Notes: generated from the letters alone by a model not told the origin. A DNA stretch of 63,464 bases from Rhodoferax sp. (GCA_018061265.1 JAGOUM010000011.1:1-63464), one strand, 5' to 3'. Positions 35,424-44,630 are shown, numbered from the stretch's first letter. Made by a program: numbers and translations.

Positions 35424-35872
35424 GGGCGCAGAGTTTCGCCGATAACACCTTTGCGCAAAATAAAGTTGCCAAAAGGCTGCATTTCCCCCGTCAACACGAT
35501 GGCGTACGCTGAACGCGCGCGCTCGTAAAACGCAAAACGTTCGATCGGTTCCACACTTTGGTCAGCCACAAGCTGGGGGGTGAGTGCTTCGATCACTTCG
35601 CGTTGCATGGCTGAGCGGTAGTCAGACGCCTCGCCACTCACCGCCATAAAACCGGCCGGATGTGCCACGTCGGTGGCCAGGGGCAACAGTGATGTGACGG
35701 CACACACGGTTTGCAGCATTGAGCTGCCCGGCAAGCGGATCACTGGCTTGCCGGCGGCAATACGCATCGCGGTGAAGTTGGCGTCGGCCAGCACCAGCGC
35801 ATCGTCATGCCCCATTTCCATCATGATCTTGAGCAGATCCGGGGTCAGCAGGGCGTTGATTCCTTTGAGCAT
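35420..35872 (-). CDS. FucU/RbsD family sugar mutarotase
   Basis: This 150-residue protein matches the RbsD/FucU family: MLKGINALLTPDLLKIMMEMGHDDALVLADANF, with the conserved His and Asp residues. Family members interconvert sugar anomers so that import and phosphorylation are not limited by mutarotation. It lies 9 bases after the ABC ATPase gene and overlaps the ROK gene. The residues do not tell ribose from fucose or fructose. Confidence 0.9.
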   Translation of the reverse strand: MLKGINALLTPDLLKIMMEMGHDDALVLADANFTAMRIAAGKPVIRLPGSSMLQTVCAVTSLLPLATDVAHPAGFMAVSGEASDYRSAMQREVIEALTPQLVADQSVEPIERFAFYERARSAYAIVLTGEMQPFGNFILRKGVIGETLRP

Positions 35873-35881
35873 AGGTGTCTC

Positions 35882-36679
35882 TCAGGCCAGCATTTCTGCG
35901 GGCAACTCTTCCACGGACTTTGCGCCTGTCATCACCGCCACCGTGTCGCTCATACTGATCTTTTTCGGGTTGACCACGGCGGCACGTTTGCCCAACCGGG
36001 CGATGTGGATGCGGTCGGCCACTTCAAACACATGAGGCATGTTGTGGCTGATCAGGATCACCGGCAGGCCCTTGTCGCGCACCCGGCGGATGAGTTCCAG
36101 CACCATATTGCCTTCCTTGACGCCCAGGGCGGCTGTGGGTTCGTCCATGATCACCACATGCTGTGCAAAGGCGGCAGCCCGCGCCACTGCCACACACTGG
36201 CGCTGGCCTCCTGACAAGGTTTCGACCGCCTGCGTCATGGAACGGATGCCGACTTTGAGGTCGTTCATGCGGGTGATGCTTTCTTCAAGCATTTTTTTCT
36301 TGTCGATCATTTGCAGCACACTGCCAAGAAAACCGGATCGACGGATTTCACGCCCAAGAAACAGATTCTCTGCAATCGTCATCGCGGGTGCAACCGCCAG
36401 ATCCTGGTACACGGTCTCGATGCCGGCGCGGCGGGCATCAATCGGGCTTTTGAAGTGCACCCGCTGTCCATCGAGGTAAATTTCACCGGCATCCGGAATG
36501 CTTGCGCCCGCCAGACACTTGATCAATGAGGACTTGCCGGCACCGTTGTCACCAATCACGGCCAGGATTTCACCAGCACGCAACTCAAAATCAGCGCCGT
36601 CCAGAGCGGTCACCTGGCCAAAACGCTTGACCAGGCCTTTGGCCTGAATCACCAGAGGAGTATTGGAAGAGATGCTCAT
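35882..36679 (-). CDS. Sugar ABC transporter ATP-binding protein
   Basis: A single-domain ATPase of 265 residues with Walker A GDNGAGKSS, signature LSGGQRQ and Walker B VVIMDEPTAALG. Ribose-type ATPases such as RbsA are double; the single-domain form fits FrcA-like transporters for fructose, mannose or ribose. It starts one base after the permease stop codon and clearly belongs to the same transcript. Confidence 0.9.
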   Translation of the reverse strand: MSISSNTPLVIQAKGLVKRFGQVTALDGADFELRAGEILAVIGDNGAGKSSLIKCLAGASIPDAGEIYLDGQRVHFKSPIDARRAGIETVYQDLAVAPAMTIAENLFLGREIRRSGFLGSVLQMIDKKKMLEESITRMNDLKVGIRSMTQAVETLSGGQRQCVAVARAAAFAQHVVIMDEPTAALGVKEGNMVLELIRRVRDKGLPVILISHNMPHVFEVADRIHIARLGKRAAVVNPKKISMSDTVAVMTGAKSVEELPAEMLA

Positions 36680-36680
36680 T

Positions 36681-37640
36681 TCAGCGGACTCCTTTGCGTG
36701 ACATCTGGTCGGTGGCCACCGCCAGAATCACCAGAATACCGGTGACCAGAATCTGGTACACCGACGAGACACCCATCAAGGTCAGACCGTTGCGGAACAC
36801 CCCCACTATCATGGCACCCACCAGTGTGCCCAAAATGATGCCGCGTCCACCAAACAGGCTGGTGCCGCCCAGCACCACGGCGGTGATGGCGTCCAGGTTT
36901 TCGGTTTGTCCGGCATTCGGGTCACCGGCACCAATACGCGCCACACTCAGCAGCGAGGCCAGGCCGTAAAACACACCTGCCAATACATACACGCCCAGCA
37001 GGACCTTATCGGTCGAAATCCCGGTCAGGCGAGTTGCCTCGGGGCTGTTGCCGACCGCATAAATGTGGCGGCCGGGTGCGGTTTCACGCAGAAACAACCA
37101 GGTCAGCAGGTACAGTGCCAGCATCAGCACCACGCCGTAAAGAATATTGGTTTGCCCGATGCGAAAAGAGTTGCTCAGCCAGGTCATGCCTTCGGACACC
37201 TCGGTCACGGTTTGTGAGCCCGAGTACAGTTGGGTGATGGCAAACGCAATATTGAGCGTGCCCAAGGTGACGATGAAGGGTGGCAACTTGGCTTTGGTGA
37301 CCAGCAGGCCATTGACCAAGCCAAACAGTGCCGTGGCACCAATGCCAAGGGCAATCGCCACCGGGGCCGACAAGCCATAGTCCGCTGCCATTTTGGTCAT
37401 GACGATGCTGCCCAGCGCCATGATCATGCCGCACGACAGGTCAATACCGGCGGTCAGAATCACCAGCGTCTGGCCGATGGCAATCGTGCCCACCACCATC
37501 ACCTGCTGCATGATCAGCGAGAAATTCTGCAACGACATGAAGCGTTCGTTCTGCGTGGCAAAGAACAGGCAGGCCAGCAGCAAGGCAATGAACGGCCCCA
37601 GCGTACCCATGGGGGGAAGTTTGTCCAGGAGGGATTTCAT
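36681..37640 (-). CDS. Sugar ABC transporter permease
   Basis: I choose the ATG at 37640 (MKSLLDKLPPMG), giving 319 residues with eight to ten helices of the ribose/fructose permease family. Conserved parts are VVGTIAIGQTLVILTAGIDLSCGMIMALGS and AIGNSPEATRLTGISTDKVLLGVYVLAG. It forms the inner-membrane channel for the adjacent binding protein and ATPase. A long hairpin separates it from the binding-protein gene upstream. Confidence 0.9.
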   Translation of the reverse strand: MKSLLDKLPPMGTLGPFIALLLACLFFATQNERFMSLQNFSLIMQQVMVVGTIAIGQTLVILTAGIDLSCGMIMALGSIVMTKMAADYGLSAPVAIALGIGATALFGLVNGLLVTKAKLPPFIVTLGTLNIAFAITQLYSGSQTVTEVSEGMTWLSNSFRIGQTNILYGVVLMLALYLLTWLFLRETAPGRHIYAVGNSPEATRLTGISTDKVLLGVYVLAGVFYGLASLLSVARIGAGDPNAGQTENLDAITAVVLGGTSLFGGRGIILGTLVGAMIVGVFRNGLTLMGVSSVYQILVTGILVILAVATDQMSRKGVR

Positions 37641-37755
37641 GGCGAGGATGGCGTTGAAGGTTGAGGAAATCTCATTGCCCCACTTTTTGGCATGTTCGGG
37701 GGCAGTGTGGCAGCGCCAGTCGGCCACTGCCCTGTCTTTTAGACTGTTTTTCTAA

Positions 37756-37806
37756 CTGCCTGACCGGCCTGACACAAGCTCACGTCGTGTCTCGCCCGGC
37801 AGGCAG
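37756..37806 (-). promoter_or_regulatory. Intercistronic hairpin between binding-protein and permease genes
   Basis: CTGCCTGACCGG (37756-37767) pairs with CCGGCAGGCAG (37796-37806) with one bulged base; inside, GACAC pairs with GTGTC. On the minus-strand mRNA it follows the binding-protein stop and is followed by A-rich, not U-rich, sequence, so it is not a terminator. Such hairpins often stabilise the upstream message and make binding protein more abundant than permease. Confidence 0.7.
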
Positions 37807-37818
37807 GCATGTGGGTGA

Positions 37819-38817
37819 TTACTTGTTGCCCCAGCACAGATCCATGCCGGTCTTGACGTCCTTACTGTCCACGCCGGCAATCGCCTTGCCTGCAATCAGC
37901 GTCACGCCGGTGTCGGTGTAGCCGCTGACTTTTTTGCCGGTCTTGGCGTATTCAACACCTGCGGCCACACCCATGGCGGCCATACGCAGCGGGTATTGCT
38001 GGCTGGTCGCAGTGATCACACCGGCACCCACGTCCTTGACACCGGCGCAGCCACCGTCCACCGACACGATGACCACGTTCTTTTCTTTGCCAGCGGCCTT
38101 CAGTGCCTTGTAAGCGCCTGCAGCAGCAGGTTCATTGATGGTGTAGACCAGATTGATCTCAGGGTTCTTTTGCAGGCAATTTTCCATGCCGGTCTGGCCC
38201 TTGGCGGCATCACCAAAGCTGTCAGCCATACACACCACACCAGCGGCCTTGCCACCGAGCTCGTTGCTCTTGGCGTCCGGGGCGGTCAGGCCGAAACCTT
38301 TCAGGAAACCGTTGTGGCGCTGGGCACCCACCGGGTGGCCAGGGAACAGGTCAAGCGTTGCGATCACGGCTTTTTTTCCGCCCAATGCGGCTTTGGCATA
38401 CTGGCCAATCAGTACACCTGCTTTGTAGTTGTCGGTGGCAAACAGCGCATCCACCGCGGATGCAGGGTCGGTCGGGCTGTCCAGCGCAATCACCTGTACG
38501 CCCTGGGCCTGGGCTTTCTTGATGGCCGGGATGATGGCTTTTGCATCGCTGGGGGTGATCATGATCGTTTTGGCACCTGCGGCGACCATGTTTTCGATGG
38601 CGGTGACTTGACCGGCGTTGTCACCATCGGTCTTGCCAGCAGCCGAAAGCAACTTGGCACCCAGCTTTTTGGCTTCTGCATCTGCGCCTTCTTTCATCTT
38701 GACAAAGAAGGGGTTGGACTCGGTCTTGGTGATCAGACCAATCACCGGCTCAGCGGCGAAGGCCGCGCTGGTGGCCAGGGACAGGGTGCTCAACAGCAGG
38801 GTGGTGGACAGTTTCAT
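37819..38817 (-). CDS. Sugar ABC transporter periplasmic binding protein
   Basis: The ATG at 38817 opens a signal peptide (MKLSTTLLLSTLSLATSAAFA) cleaved before AEPVIGLI. The 332-residue protein belongs to the ribose/galactose-type periplasmic binding family; TKTESNPFFVKMKEGADAEA, MITPSDAKAIIPAIKKAQA and VIALDSPTDP are typical, and closest in feel to FrcB-type fructose/mannose/ribose binders. GAGGA before the ATG is a strong ribosome site. First gene of the operon. Confidence 0.9.
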   Translation of the reverse strand: MKLSTTLLLSTLSLATSAAFAAEPVIGLITKTESNPFFVKMKEGADAEAKKLGAKLLSAAGKTDGDNAGQVTAIENMVAAGAKTIMITPSDAKAIIPAIKKAQAQGVQVIALDSPTDPASAVDALFATDNYKAGVLIGQYAKAALGGKKAVIATLDLFPGHPVGAQRHNGFLKGFGLTAPDAKSNELGGKAAGVVCMADSFGDAAKGQTGMENCLQKNPEINLVYTINEPAAAGAYKALKAAGKEKNVVIVSVDGGCAGVKDVGAGVITATSQQYPLRMAAMGVAAGVEYAKTGKKVSGYTDTGVTLIAGKAIAGVDSKDVKTGMDLCWGNK

Positions 38818-38904
38818 GGTTTTCCTCAAGAGTATGGCCTTGCGGCCGGGTGGTGTGTGTCGCGTCATGTGTGTGGGATTCCCTTGTGCTTCGGGTAATT
38901 CCGC

Positions 38905-38933
38905 TTGTTCATTCGGCGTAGCTGAACTATAGT
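38905..38933 (+). promoter_or_regulatory. Promoter of the PfkB kinase gene
   Basis: TTGTTC (38905-38910) and TATAGT (38928-38933) are 17 bases apart. The -10 box lies within the 8-base palindrome ACTATAGT and so overlaps the -10 box of the divergent operon promoter. Confidence 0.6.
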
Positions 38934-38955
38934 CCTGTCGTAGTTAATAAATCAA
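38926..38955 (-). promoter_or_regulatory. Promoter of the sugar ABC operon
   Basis: On the minus strand TTGATT (38955-38950) and TATAGT (38931-38926) are 18 bases apart. TAGTTA occurs twice nearby (38941-38946 and 38963-38968), 22 bases apart or about two helical turns, and could be part of the ROK operator. Confidence 0.5.
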
Positions 38956-38967
38956 GTTGTTTTAGTT

Positions 38968-39978
38968 ATGGAAAACCCTAATATGTCAGAAATAGTTTGT
39001 TCAGCTCAGGTGGCGACTGCGGGCGAGGCGCTGATTGATTTGATTGCTGGCGCCGATGGACGGTTTGAGCCCTGTCTGGGTGGGGCGGTCTATAACCTGA
39101 CCCGGGCATTGGCGCGACAGGGCATTGAGACCCTCTACCTCAACCCCTTGTCCAGAGACCGGTTTGGCCGCCAGCTCGCTGCAGGTTTGTTACAGGATGG
39201 TGTTCATCTGGCGGTGCCAACGCCGGTGCAGGAGGTGACCTCGCTGGCGGTTGTTAATCTGGACAACACCGGCCGCCCTGACTATGCGTTTTACCGCCAA
39301 GGGGTGGCTGATCGAGCGACCAGCGCCAGCGCCTTGACGCAGGCCTGCCGGCCGGTTGAAACACTTTCGGTGGTCTGTACCGGTGCCCTGGCCCTGTCCC
39401 CAGACGACGGCGAAACCTATCTGCCTTGGCTGGCGGCACAGCGCCAGGCCGGGCGCAGTGTGGTGGTGGATGCCAACTTACGCCCCTCGGTGATGCCCAA
39501 TCTGGACCTGTATCGGCGGCATGTGTTGACCGTCTTGCAATATGCCGATGTGATCAAAGCCAGTGATGAGGATCTGGCCTGCCTGATGGTGCCGGGGGGC
39601 GACGCAATTGCTCAGGCGCGCCATGTGCTGCAAAATAGCCGGGCAAGTCTGCTGGCGTTGACGCTGGGTGCCCAGGGTGCGGCTTTGTTGACGCGCCATG
39701 GGCAAATTGTCCGCGCGGGTGAAGTCCAGCCAATACCGGTGGTGGACACCGTCGGTGCGGGGGACTGCTTTTTGGCGGGCCTGGTTGTGGCGATGGTGGA
39801 ACACCGCTTGCCCACCGATTGGGGTTCAAATGGGGTTGCGGTCGAGGTTGCCAAGGACCTGCTTTGCAATGCAATTGCCAGCGCCAGCCTGTGTGTCATG
39901 CAACGTGGCTGTGTTCCACCAACGCGTGCACACGTCAAGGCGCGCCTGCTTCAGGTCCCCATGCACTGCAGCGTTTGA
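38968..39978 (+). CDS. PfkB-family sugar kinase (probable fructokinase)
   Basis: The 336 residues have the PfkB signature DTVGAGDCFLAGLV with the catalytic Asp (about residue 261) and a GGAVYNLTRALARQG segment near the N-terminus. It should phosphorylate the sugar brought in by the divergent ABC system. The gene is divergent from the binding-protein gene and shares its promoter region. The start may be at 38968 or the in-frame ATG at 38983. Ribokinase or another hexokinase role cannot be excluded. Confidence 0.87.
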   Translation: MENPNMSEIVCSAQVATAGEALIDLIAGADGRFEPCLGGAVYNLTRALARQGIETLYLNPLSRDRFGRQLAAGLLQDGVHLAVPTPVQEVTSLAVVNLDNTGRPDYAFYRQGVADRATSASALTQACRPVETLSVVCTGALALSPDDGETYLPWLAAQRQAGRSVVVDANLRPSVMPNLDLYRRHVLTVLQYADVIKASDEDLACLMVPGGDAIAQARHVLQNSRASLLALTLGAQGAALLTRHGQIVRAGEVQPIPVVDTVGAGDCFLAGLVVAMVEHRLPTDWGSNGVAVEVAKDLLCNAIASASLCVMQRGCVPPTRAHVKARLLQVPMHCSV

Positions 39979-39995
39979 ACCACCTTGGCCGAAGA

Positions 39996-40931
39996 TCACG
40001 CAGGGGATTGGTAAATGCTGGCAAATGCCACAAGCGCTTGAACCAGCCCTTGCCGCAGCGGGTGGGGTGTGGCCATTTCAGGCAGCAGCAGCGAAACCTT
40101 GAAAGGGATACGTGCGGCAAGTGGCCGCACCACCAGATCCGGCCCCGCCATCGCGTGGGCCGTCAGCGGGTTAACAATGGCAATACCCAACCCCTGGCGC
40201 ACCATGGCGCAGACCGCCACGGCGCTGCCGGTTTCCAGACAGTTGTTGCGGGCAACACCAGCGGCCTCAAATAGCTGGTCGATGAGTGTGCGATAGGGAT
40301 CATCGTGGGCCAGGCTGATAAAACGCTCGTTGGCAAAATCCTGCAGCTGGAGTTCCTGCCTGCGGCCCAATACGTGCTCGGCCGGCAAGACAGCCACTTC
40401 ATTCACTTCCAGCAACGTGGTCAGTGCGACACCCACCGGAGCTTGTGTTGTTTCACCAAGACCGATGTCAAAGCGCTGTTCACTCATGGCCTGCTCGAGC
40501 CAGGGTGACTCCATTGGAAAGACGCTGACCGCAGCCTGGGGTACCTGGCGCGTCAGACGTGCCAGCGCGCCGGGCAACATGGCCTGTGCCAAGGCAGGCA
40601 GGCAGGCGACGCGCAAACGCCCGCTGGTCGCGGTGCGCAACTCCACCGCGCGTGCAGCAATCTGCTCCAGTGCCACAAACGAGCGTTCGACCTCCTGCAT
40701 CAGGGCAAGCGCCTGCATCGTGGGTCGAAGTCGGCCCCGAACCCGATCAAACAAATTGAATCCCAGCAGTTGCTCCAGTCGGGCAAGTTCCCGGCTCAGT
40801 GTGGGCTGGCTTGATTGGGTGACCTCGGCCGCCCGACCGAGATTGCCCTGAAGCATGATGGCGCGAAACATGCTCAGTTGCCGGTGTGTCAGTTTGGGTG
40901 AGCTGACACCAGAAGATGTCGATTTTTTCAT
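39996..40931 (-). CDS. lysR: LysR-family regulator next to lysA
   Basis: A 311-residue LysR-type protein: helix-turn-helix at about residues 18-75 (LSMFRAIMLQGNLGRAAEVTQSSQPTLSRELARLEQLLGF) and a C-terminal effector-binding domain. It lies divergent to a diaminopimelate decarboxylase gene with 80 bases between, the same arrangement as lysR-lysA in enteric bacteria, where LysR activates lysA in response to diaminopimelate. The symbol rests on this arrangement. Confidence 0.82.
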   Translation of the reverse strand: MKKSTSSGVSSPKLTHRQLSMFRAIMLQGNLGRAAEVTQSSQPTLSRELARLEQLLGFNLFDRVRGRLRPTMQALALMQEVERSFVALEQIAARAVELRTATSGRLRVACLPALAQAMLPGALARLTRQVPQAAVSVFPMESPWLEQAMSEQRFDIGLGETTQAPVGVALTTLLEVNEVAVLPAEHVLGRRQELQLQDFANERFISLAHDDPYRTLIDQLFEAAGVARNNCLETGSAVAVCAMVRQGLGIAIVNPLTAHAMAGPDLVVRPLAARIPFKVSLLLPEMATPHPLRQGLVQALVAFASIYQSPA

Positions 40932-40943
40932 CTGATCACTATA

Positions 40944-40953
40944 TCAATATTGA
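40944..40953. promoter_or_regulatory. Candidate LysR binding site
   Basis: TCAATATTGA is a perfect 10-base palindrome in an AT-rich patch just upstream of the lysR start and about 60 bases before lysA. It fits the A/T-rich dyads bound by LysR-type proteins. Confidence 0.4.
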
Positions 40954-41011
40954 ATTGAACAGCAAACTAAATGGCATTGATTGAATGGTTGTTGGCAGGC
41001 ATCATCCCGGC

Positions 41012-42262
41012 ATGAATCCAATCCCCTACACCACGCTGGCCGAGTTGGCCAAGACCCACGGTACCCCGTTGTGGGTGTATGACGCAGCCACCATCGAGCG
41101 CCAAGTGGCCGCGCTGCGCCCGTTTGATGTGATTCGTTATGCACAGAAGGCGAATTCCAATACCCACATCCTGCGGCTGATGCGCCGCGCCGGGGTGCTG
41201 GTGGATGCGGTGTCGCTGGGTGAGATCGAGCGTGCACTGGCAGCCGGTTACACCCCTGGCGTGCATGACGGCCACGCCGAAATTGTGTTTACTGCCGATC
41301 TGCTCGACCGCGCCACCTTGGCGCGCGTGGCAGAGTTGGGTGTGCCGGTGAACTGCGGCTCGATCGACATGCTCGACCAGCTGGGTGCGGCCAGCCCCGG
41401 CCACCCGGTGTGGCTGCGCATCAACCCCGGCTTTGGCCATGGCCACAGTAACAAGACCAACACCGGCGGTGAACACAGCAAGCATGGCATCTGGCACAGC
41501 GATTTGCCGCTGGCGTGCCAACGGGTGCGCGATAACCGGTTGAACCTGGTGGGCCTGCACATGCACATCGGCTCCGGAGTGGACTACACGCACCTGCAAG
41601 AGGTGTGTGGTGCCATGGTCACTCTGGTGCAAACCGCCCAGGCGCAGGGCATGGATGTGCAGGCGATATCGGCAGGTGGCGGCTTGTCGATCCCGTACCA
41701 GGTGGGGGAGGCTTCCATCGATGTGGCGCACTACTTCAGCCTGTGGGACGGTGCCCGTCAGCAAATTGCCGAGCGGCTGGGCCACCCGGTCAAACTGGAG
41801 ATTGAGCCGGGTCGATACCTGGTGGCTGAAAGTGGCGTGCTGTTGACCGAGGTGCGCGCCAGCAAACGTATGGGTGCGAACACCTTTGTCATGGTGGATG
41901 CCGGTTTCAGTGACCTGATGCGCCCCAGCATGTACGGCAGCTTTCACGGCATGGCGTTGATCCATGCAGACGGCTCGCCGGTTACTGGCGATGCTCAGCC
42001 CACAGTTGTGGGCGGCCCGCTGTGTGAATCGGGCGACGTGTTCACCCAAGGCGAGGGTGGCGTGGTGCAACAGCGCCCGCTACCTGCCGCGAAGGTGGAC
42101 GACTTGCTGGTATTGCACGACACCGGTGCCTACGGCGCTTCGATGTCGTCCAACTACAACACACGCCCGCTGATTGCCGAGGTGTTGGTTGAGGCTGGCC
42201 GCCCGCAGCTGATCCGACGCCGTCAGACGGTCGCTGAATTGTTGGCGTTGGAAGCCGTTTGA
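41012..42262 (+). CDS. lysA: Diaminopimelate decarboxylase
   Basis: LysA removes CO2 from meso-diaminopimelate to give lysine. The 416 residues show the PLP lysine in YAQKANSN (about residue 47), GLHMHIGSG, ISAGGGLSIPY, IEPGRYLVAESG and the C-terminal CESGDVF and YGASMSSNYN motifs. The ATG at 41012 fits the family start. It is a group IV PLP decarboxylase; other members act on ornithine or arginine, but the sequence and the lysR neighbour favour LysA. Confidence 0.93.
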   Translation: MNPIPYTTLAELAKTHGTPLWVYDAATIERQVAALRPFDVIRYAQKANSNTHILRLMRRAGVLVDAVSLGEIERALAAGYTPGVHDGHAEIVFTADLLDRATLARVAELGVPVNCGSIDMLDQLGAASPGHPVWLRINPGFGHGHSNKTNTGGEHSKHGIWHSDLPLACQRVRDNRLNLVGLHMHIGSGVDYTHLQEVCGAMVTLVQTAQAQGMDVQAISAGGGLSIPYQVGEASIDVAHYFSLWDGARQQIAERLGHPVKLEIEPGRYLVAESGVLLTEVRASKRMGANTFVMVDAGFSDLMRPSMYGSFHGMALIHADGSPVTGDAQPTVVGGPLCESGDVFTQGEGGVVQQRPLPAAKVDDLLVLHDTGAYGASMSSNYNTRPLIAEVLVEAGRPQLIRRRQTVAELLALEAV

Positions 42263-42306
42263 GCGTGGTGAACAACTGCCATCAATTGGCTCGCCTGAGG
42301 CGTTAT

Positions 42307-42780
42307 TTATCTTTTGTCGACAATGGCCAGTCGACTCAAGCCGGCTTCAACGATGGCTTGTGAGCTCTTGCTCGGAAATGAAACCGTGATGGTTTTATTG
42401 ATGGCTTTGGCTTCGACTGCCGCCAACATGCCAATTTCGGACTGGGTATCCACCACCACCACGCGCAAACCCTTGAAGTTAAAACCCTGTGTTGGTCCCA
42501 TGCGCATCTTTGGGTTGTCCAGCATCTTCTGGTAGTCCGAGAAATCAGCCAGAGGTGACATCGTCACCATTCGCGGGCCGATGTGCGGCGCCGCCGGGTT
42601 GACGAAGCTGGCTTGCAATTTGCTGCCGTCCTTCTCGATCTCGTGGAACTTGAGGCCGTCGATGCTGGTGGCACTCATCCAGCTTTTAAACTGTGCTTCG
42701 CTCATATCGCCTGCCATGACCAGGTTTGACACGGCAAGCAGACTCAGTGTCAACAAACGTTTGAGTTTCAAGATAAACAC
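42307..42780 (-). CDS. Secreted protein of unknown function
   Basis: The 157-residue product begins at a GTG (42780) and has a signal peptide ending near SNLVMAG. The mature part (about 135 residues) has no cysteines and a mixed alpha/beta pattern (MSEAQFKSWMSATSIDGLKF; FNFKGLRVVVVDTQSEIGM). It converges with lysA, 44 bases apart. I do not recognise the family. Confidence 0.65.
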   Translation of the reverse strand: MFILKLKRLLTLSLLAVSNLVMAGDMSEAQFKSWMSATSIDGLKFHEIEKDGSKLQASFVNPAAPHIGPRMVTMSPLADFSDYQKMLDNPKMRMGPTQGFNFKGLRVVVVDTQSEIGMLAAVEAKAINKTITVSFPSKSSQAIVEAGLSRLAIVDKR

Positions 42781-42859
42781 CTTTCATCGTTCAAAGAAAA
42801 TTCTGTCCAGATTCAGGCAATCCGCCCGCTGTACTCAATTTCGACCGCGATTTTTGGGC

Positions 42860-43717
42860 TCAGCCTTTCGCCACCGGCCGTCCCGGGTCACTGCACCATT
42901 CGCTCCAGCTGCCAGCATAGAGACGGCGACGCCCCAATCCGGCAAGTTCCATGGCAAGCACATTGGGCACAGCGCTCACCCCGCTGCCGCAGTGGTGCAC
43001 CACCGTCGCCGGGTCACGTCCGGACAGCAGGGTTTCAAATTCAAGCCGCAGTTGTGCTGCCGGTTTAAAGCAGCCGTCGGAGCCCAGGTTATCGGGAAAA
43101 GGTCGGTTCAGGGCGCCCGGAATATGCCCGGCGACCGGATCAATCGGTTCGACTTCGCCGAGGTAGCGCGGTCGGGCACGGGCATCAACCACGGTCTGAC
43201 CTGGGCGGCCCAACTGTCTGATGATCTCGTCTGTCGTCACCCATTCGATCCTGGCTGGTGTCAGGGCAAAGTTGGATGGTGAGAGTGCCGGGCCGATACC
43301 ACTTTCAACGGTGCCGCCTGCTGCAACCCAGGCTTGCCAGCCGCCGTCAAGTACCGCCACTGCCTCATGGCCGGCCCACTTGAGCATCCACCAAAGGCGG
43401 CCAGCGTAGTTCACGCCCTGACGGTCGTAGACCACGGCCTGCATGTCGGCTCTGAATCCGACACGGCTCAACCATGCGGCAAAGGTCTCCCGCGCAGGCA
43501 GCGGGTGACGGCCAGCACAGACTGCGGTGTCACCTGCATGGGCACACAAATGGTGGTCCAGATTGGCGCGCACGGCCCCGGCAATATGGTGTTGCAGGTA
43601 TTGCTCGTCGCCTGCGGCGGGTTGCATCAGTTCGAAACTGCAGTCAAACACCATCAGTGGCTGGCCGCTGGCGCGCAGCGCCTGAAATTGGGGGACGTTG
43701 ATCAGGGTGGGGTACAT
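42860..43717 (-). CDS. sseA: 3-Mercaptopyruvate/thiosulfate sulfurtransferase
   Basis: Two rhodanese domains are present in 285 residues. The active cysteine is in VVHHCGSGVSAVPN (about residue 240); the CGSGV loop is the form seen in mercaptopyruvate-type enzymes (CG[S/T]GV) rather than CRxGxR of classic rhodaneses. It transfers sulfane sulfur to thiols or cyanide. AAGGA precedes the ATG. It follows the DMT-exporter gene by 9 bases, so they probably form one transcript. Confidence 0.88.
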   Translation of the reverse strand: MYPTLINVPQFQALRASGQPLMVFDCSFELMQPAAGDEQYLQHHIAGAVRANLDHHLCAHAGDTAVCAGRHPLPARETFAAWLSRVGFRADMQAVVYDRQGVNYAGRLWWMLKWAGHEAVAVLDGGWQAWVAAGGTVESGIGPALSPSNFALTPARIEWVTTDEIIRQLGRPGQTVVDARARPRYLGEVEPIDPVAGHIPGALNRPFPDNLGSDGCFKPAAQLRLEFETLLSGRDPATVVHHCGSGVSAVPNVLAMELAGLGRRRLYAGSWSEWCSDPGRPVAKG

Positions 43718-43726
43718 GGGTTTTCC

Positions 43727-44614
43727 TTAATGCTCTTCGGCGGGTGTATCGGGTAGCGCGCGCGTGCGAAGTGCCGTGGCAGCAATGCCGCTGCAGATGA
43801 TGACAACCATCCCAACCCATTCGATGGGTTCAATGTGATCATCAAACAACCACAGACTGTACAGCGCGGCAAACACGATGCCGGCATATTGAAGATTGGC
43901 CACCAGCAGCGTGGCACCCCGGCTGAACGCACGTGTCATGCACCACTGACCCAGCGATGCAAGCACACCGATGGGAATCAACCAGGCCGCCGCTTGCCAA
44001 CTCACCGACGACCACGGGGTGAAGCCGGTCAGCAACACACCCACCAGGCCGGTGAGCGCGGTGCCAACTGAAAAATAGAACACCGTGCGACCCTCTGGTT
44101 CACCAATTTTGCCCAGCGCGGTGACCTGCAGGTAGGCCATTGACGCGCCCAGCCCCGACAGCAGGCCGATCAGCCCAGCAAACAGCTGATTTTGGTCAAG
44201 CGTCGGGCGCAGCATCATCACCACGCCGGCAAACCCGGCCAACACCGTGGCCATCAGCGGTCCCTGGCGGGTGGATTTGCCGTAGAGCAAAGCGCCGCCC
44301 ACCACAAAAGCCGCTACCCAGACGCCACTCATGTAATTGAGCGTCATGGCCGTGGCCAGGGGCAGGTGCGAGATGGCATAAAACCAGCTGGAAAGCGAGA
44401 ACACCCCGATGGCTGTACGCCAGGCATGCATCCACGGCACGGGTGTTGCCAACGGAGTACCCCTGGCGCGCATCACGCTTGCCATAAACACCACGCTGAC
44501 CAGGCCACGGTAAAACACCAGCTCAAGCAAGCCAAAGCTGCCTGAGGCGACCTTGATGCCCACCGCCATCGTGGCAAAAAGGAAAGCCGCCATCACCATC
44601 CAGAGTGCTTGCAT
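43727..44614 (-). CDS. DMT-superfamily permease (EamA domains)
   Basis: A 295-residue, ten-helix membrane protein of the EamA type: MQALWMVMAAFLFATMAVGIKVAS at the start, FYAISHLPLATAMTLNYMSGVW mid-way and AYLQVTALGKIGEPEGRTVFYFSVG. Some relatives export amino acids or S-adenosylmethionine-related compounds. The adjacent sulfurtransferase gene might hint at a sulfur compound, but this is only context. Its promoter is likely at 44631-44659. Confidence 0.83.
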   Translation of the reverse strand: MQALWMVMAAFLFATMAVGIKVASGSFGLLELVFYRGLVSVVFMASVMRARGTPLATPVPWMHAWRTAIGVFSLSSWFYAISHLPLATAMTLNYMSGVWVAAFVVGGALLYGKSTRQGPLMATVLAGFAGVVMMLRPTLDQNQLFAGLIGLLSGLGASMAYLQVTALGKIGEPEGRTVFYFSVGTALTGLVGVLLTGFTPWSSVSWQAAAWLIPIGVLASLGQWCMTRAFSRGATLLVANLQYAGIVFAALYSLWLFDDHIEPIEWVGMVVIICSGIAATALRTRALPDTPAEEH

Positions 44615-44630
44615 GTTCAGGATTACTTAA

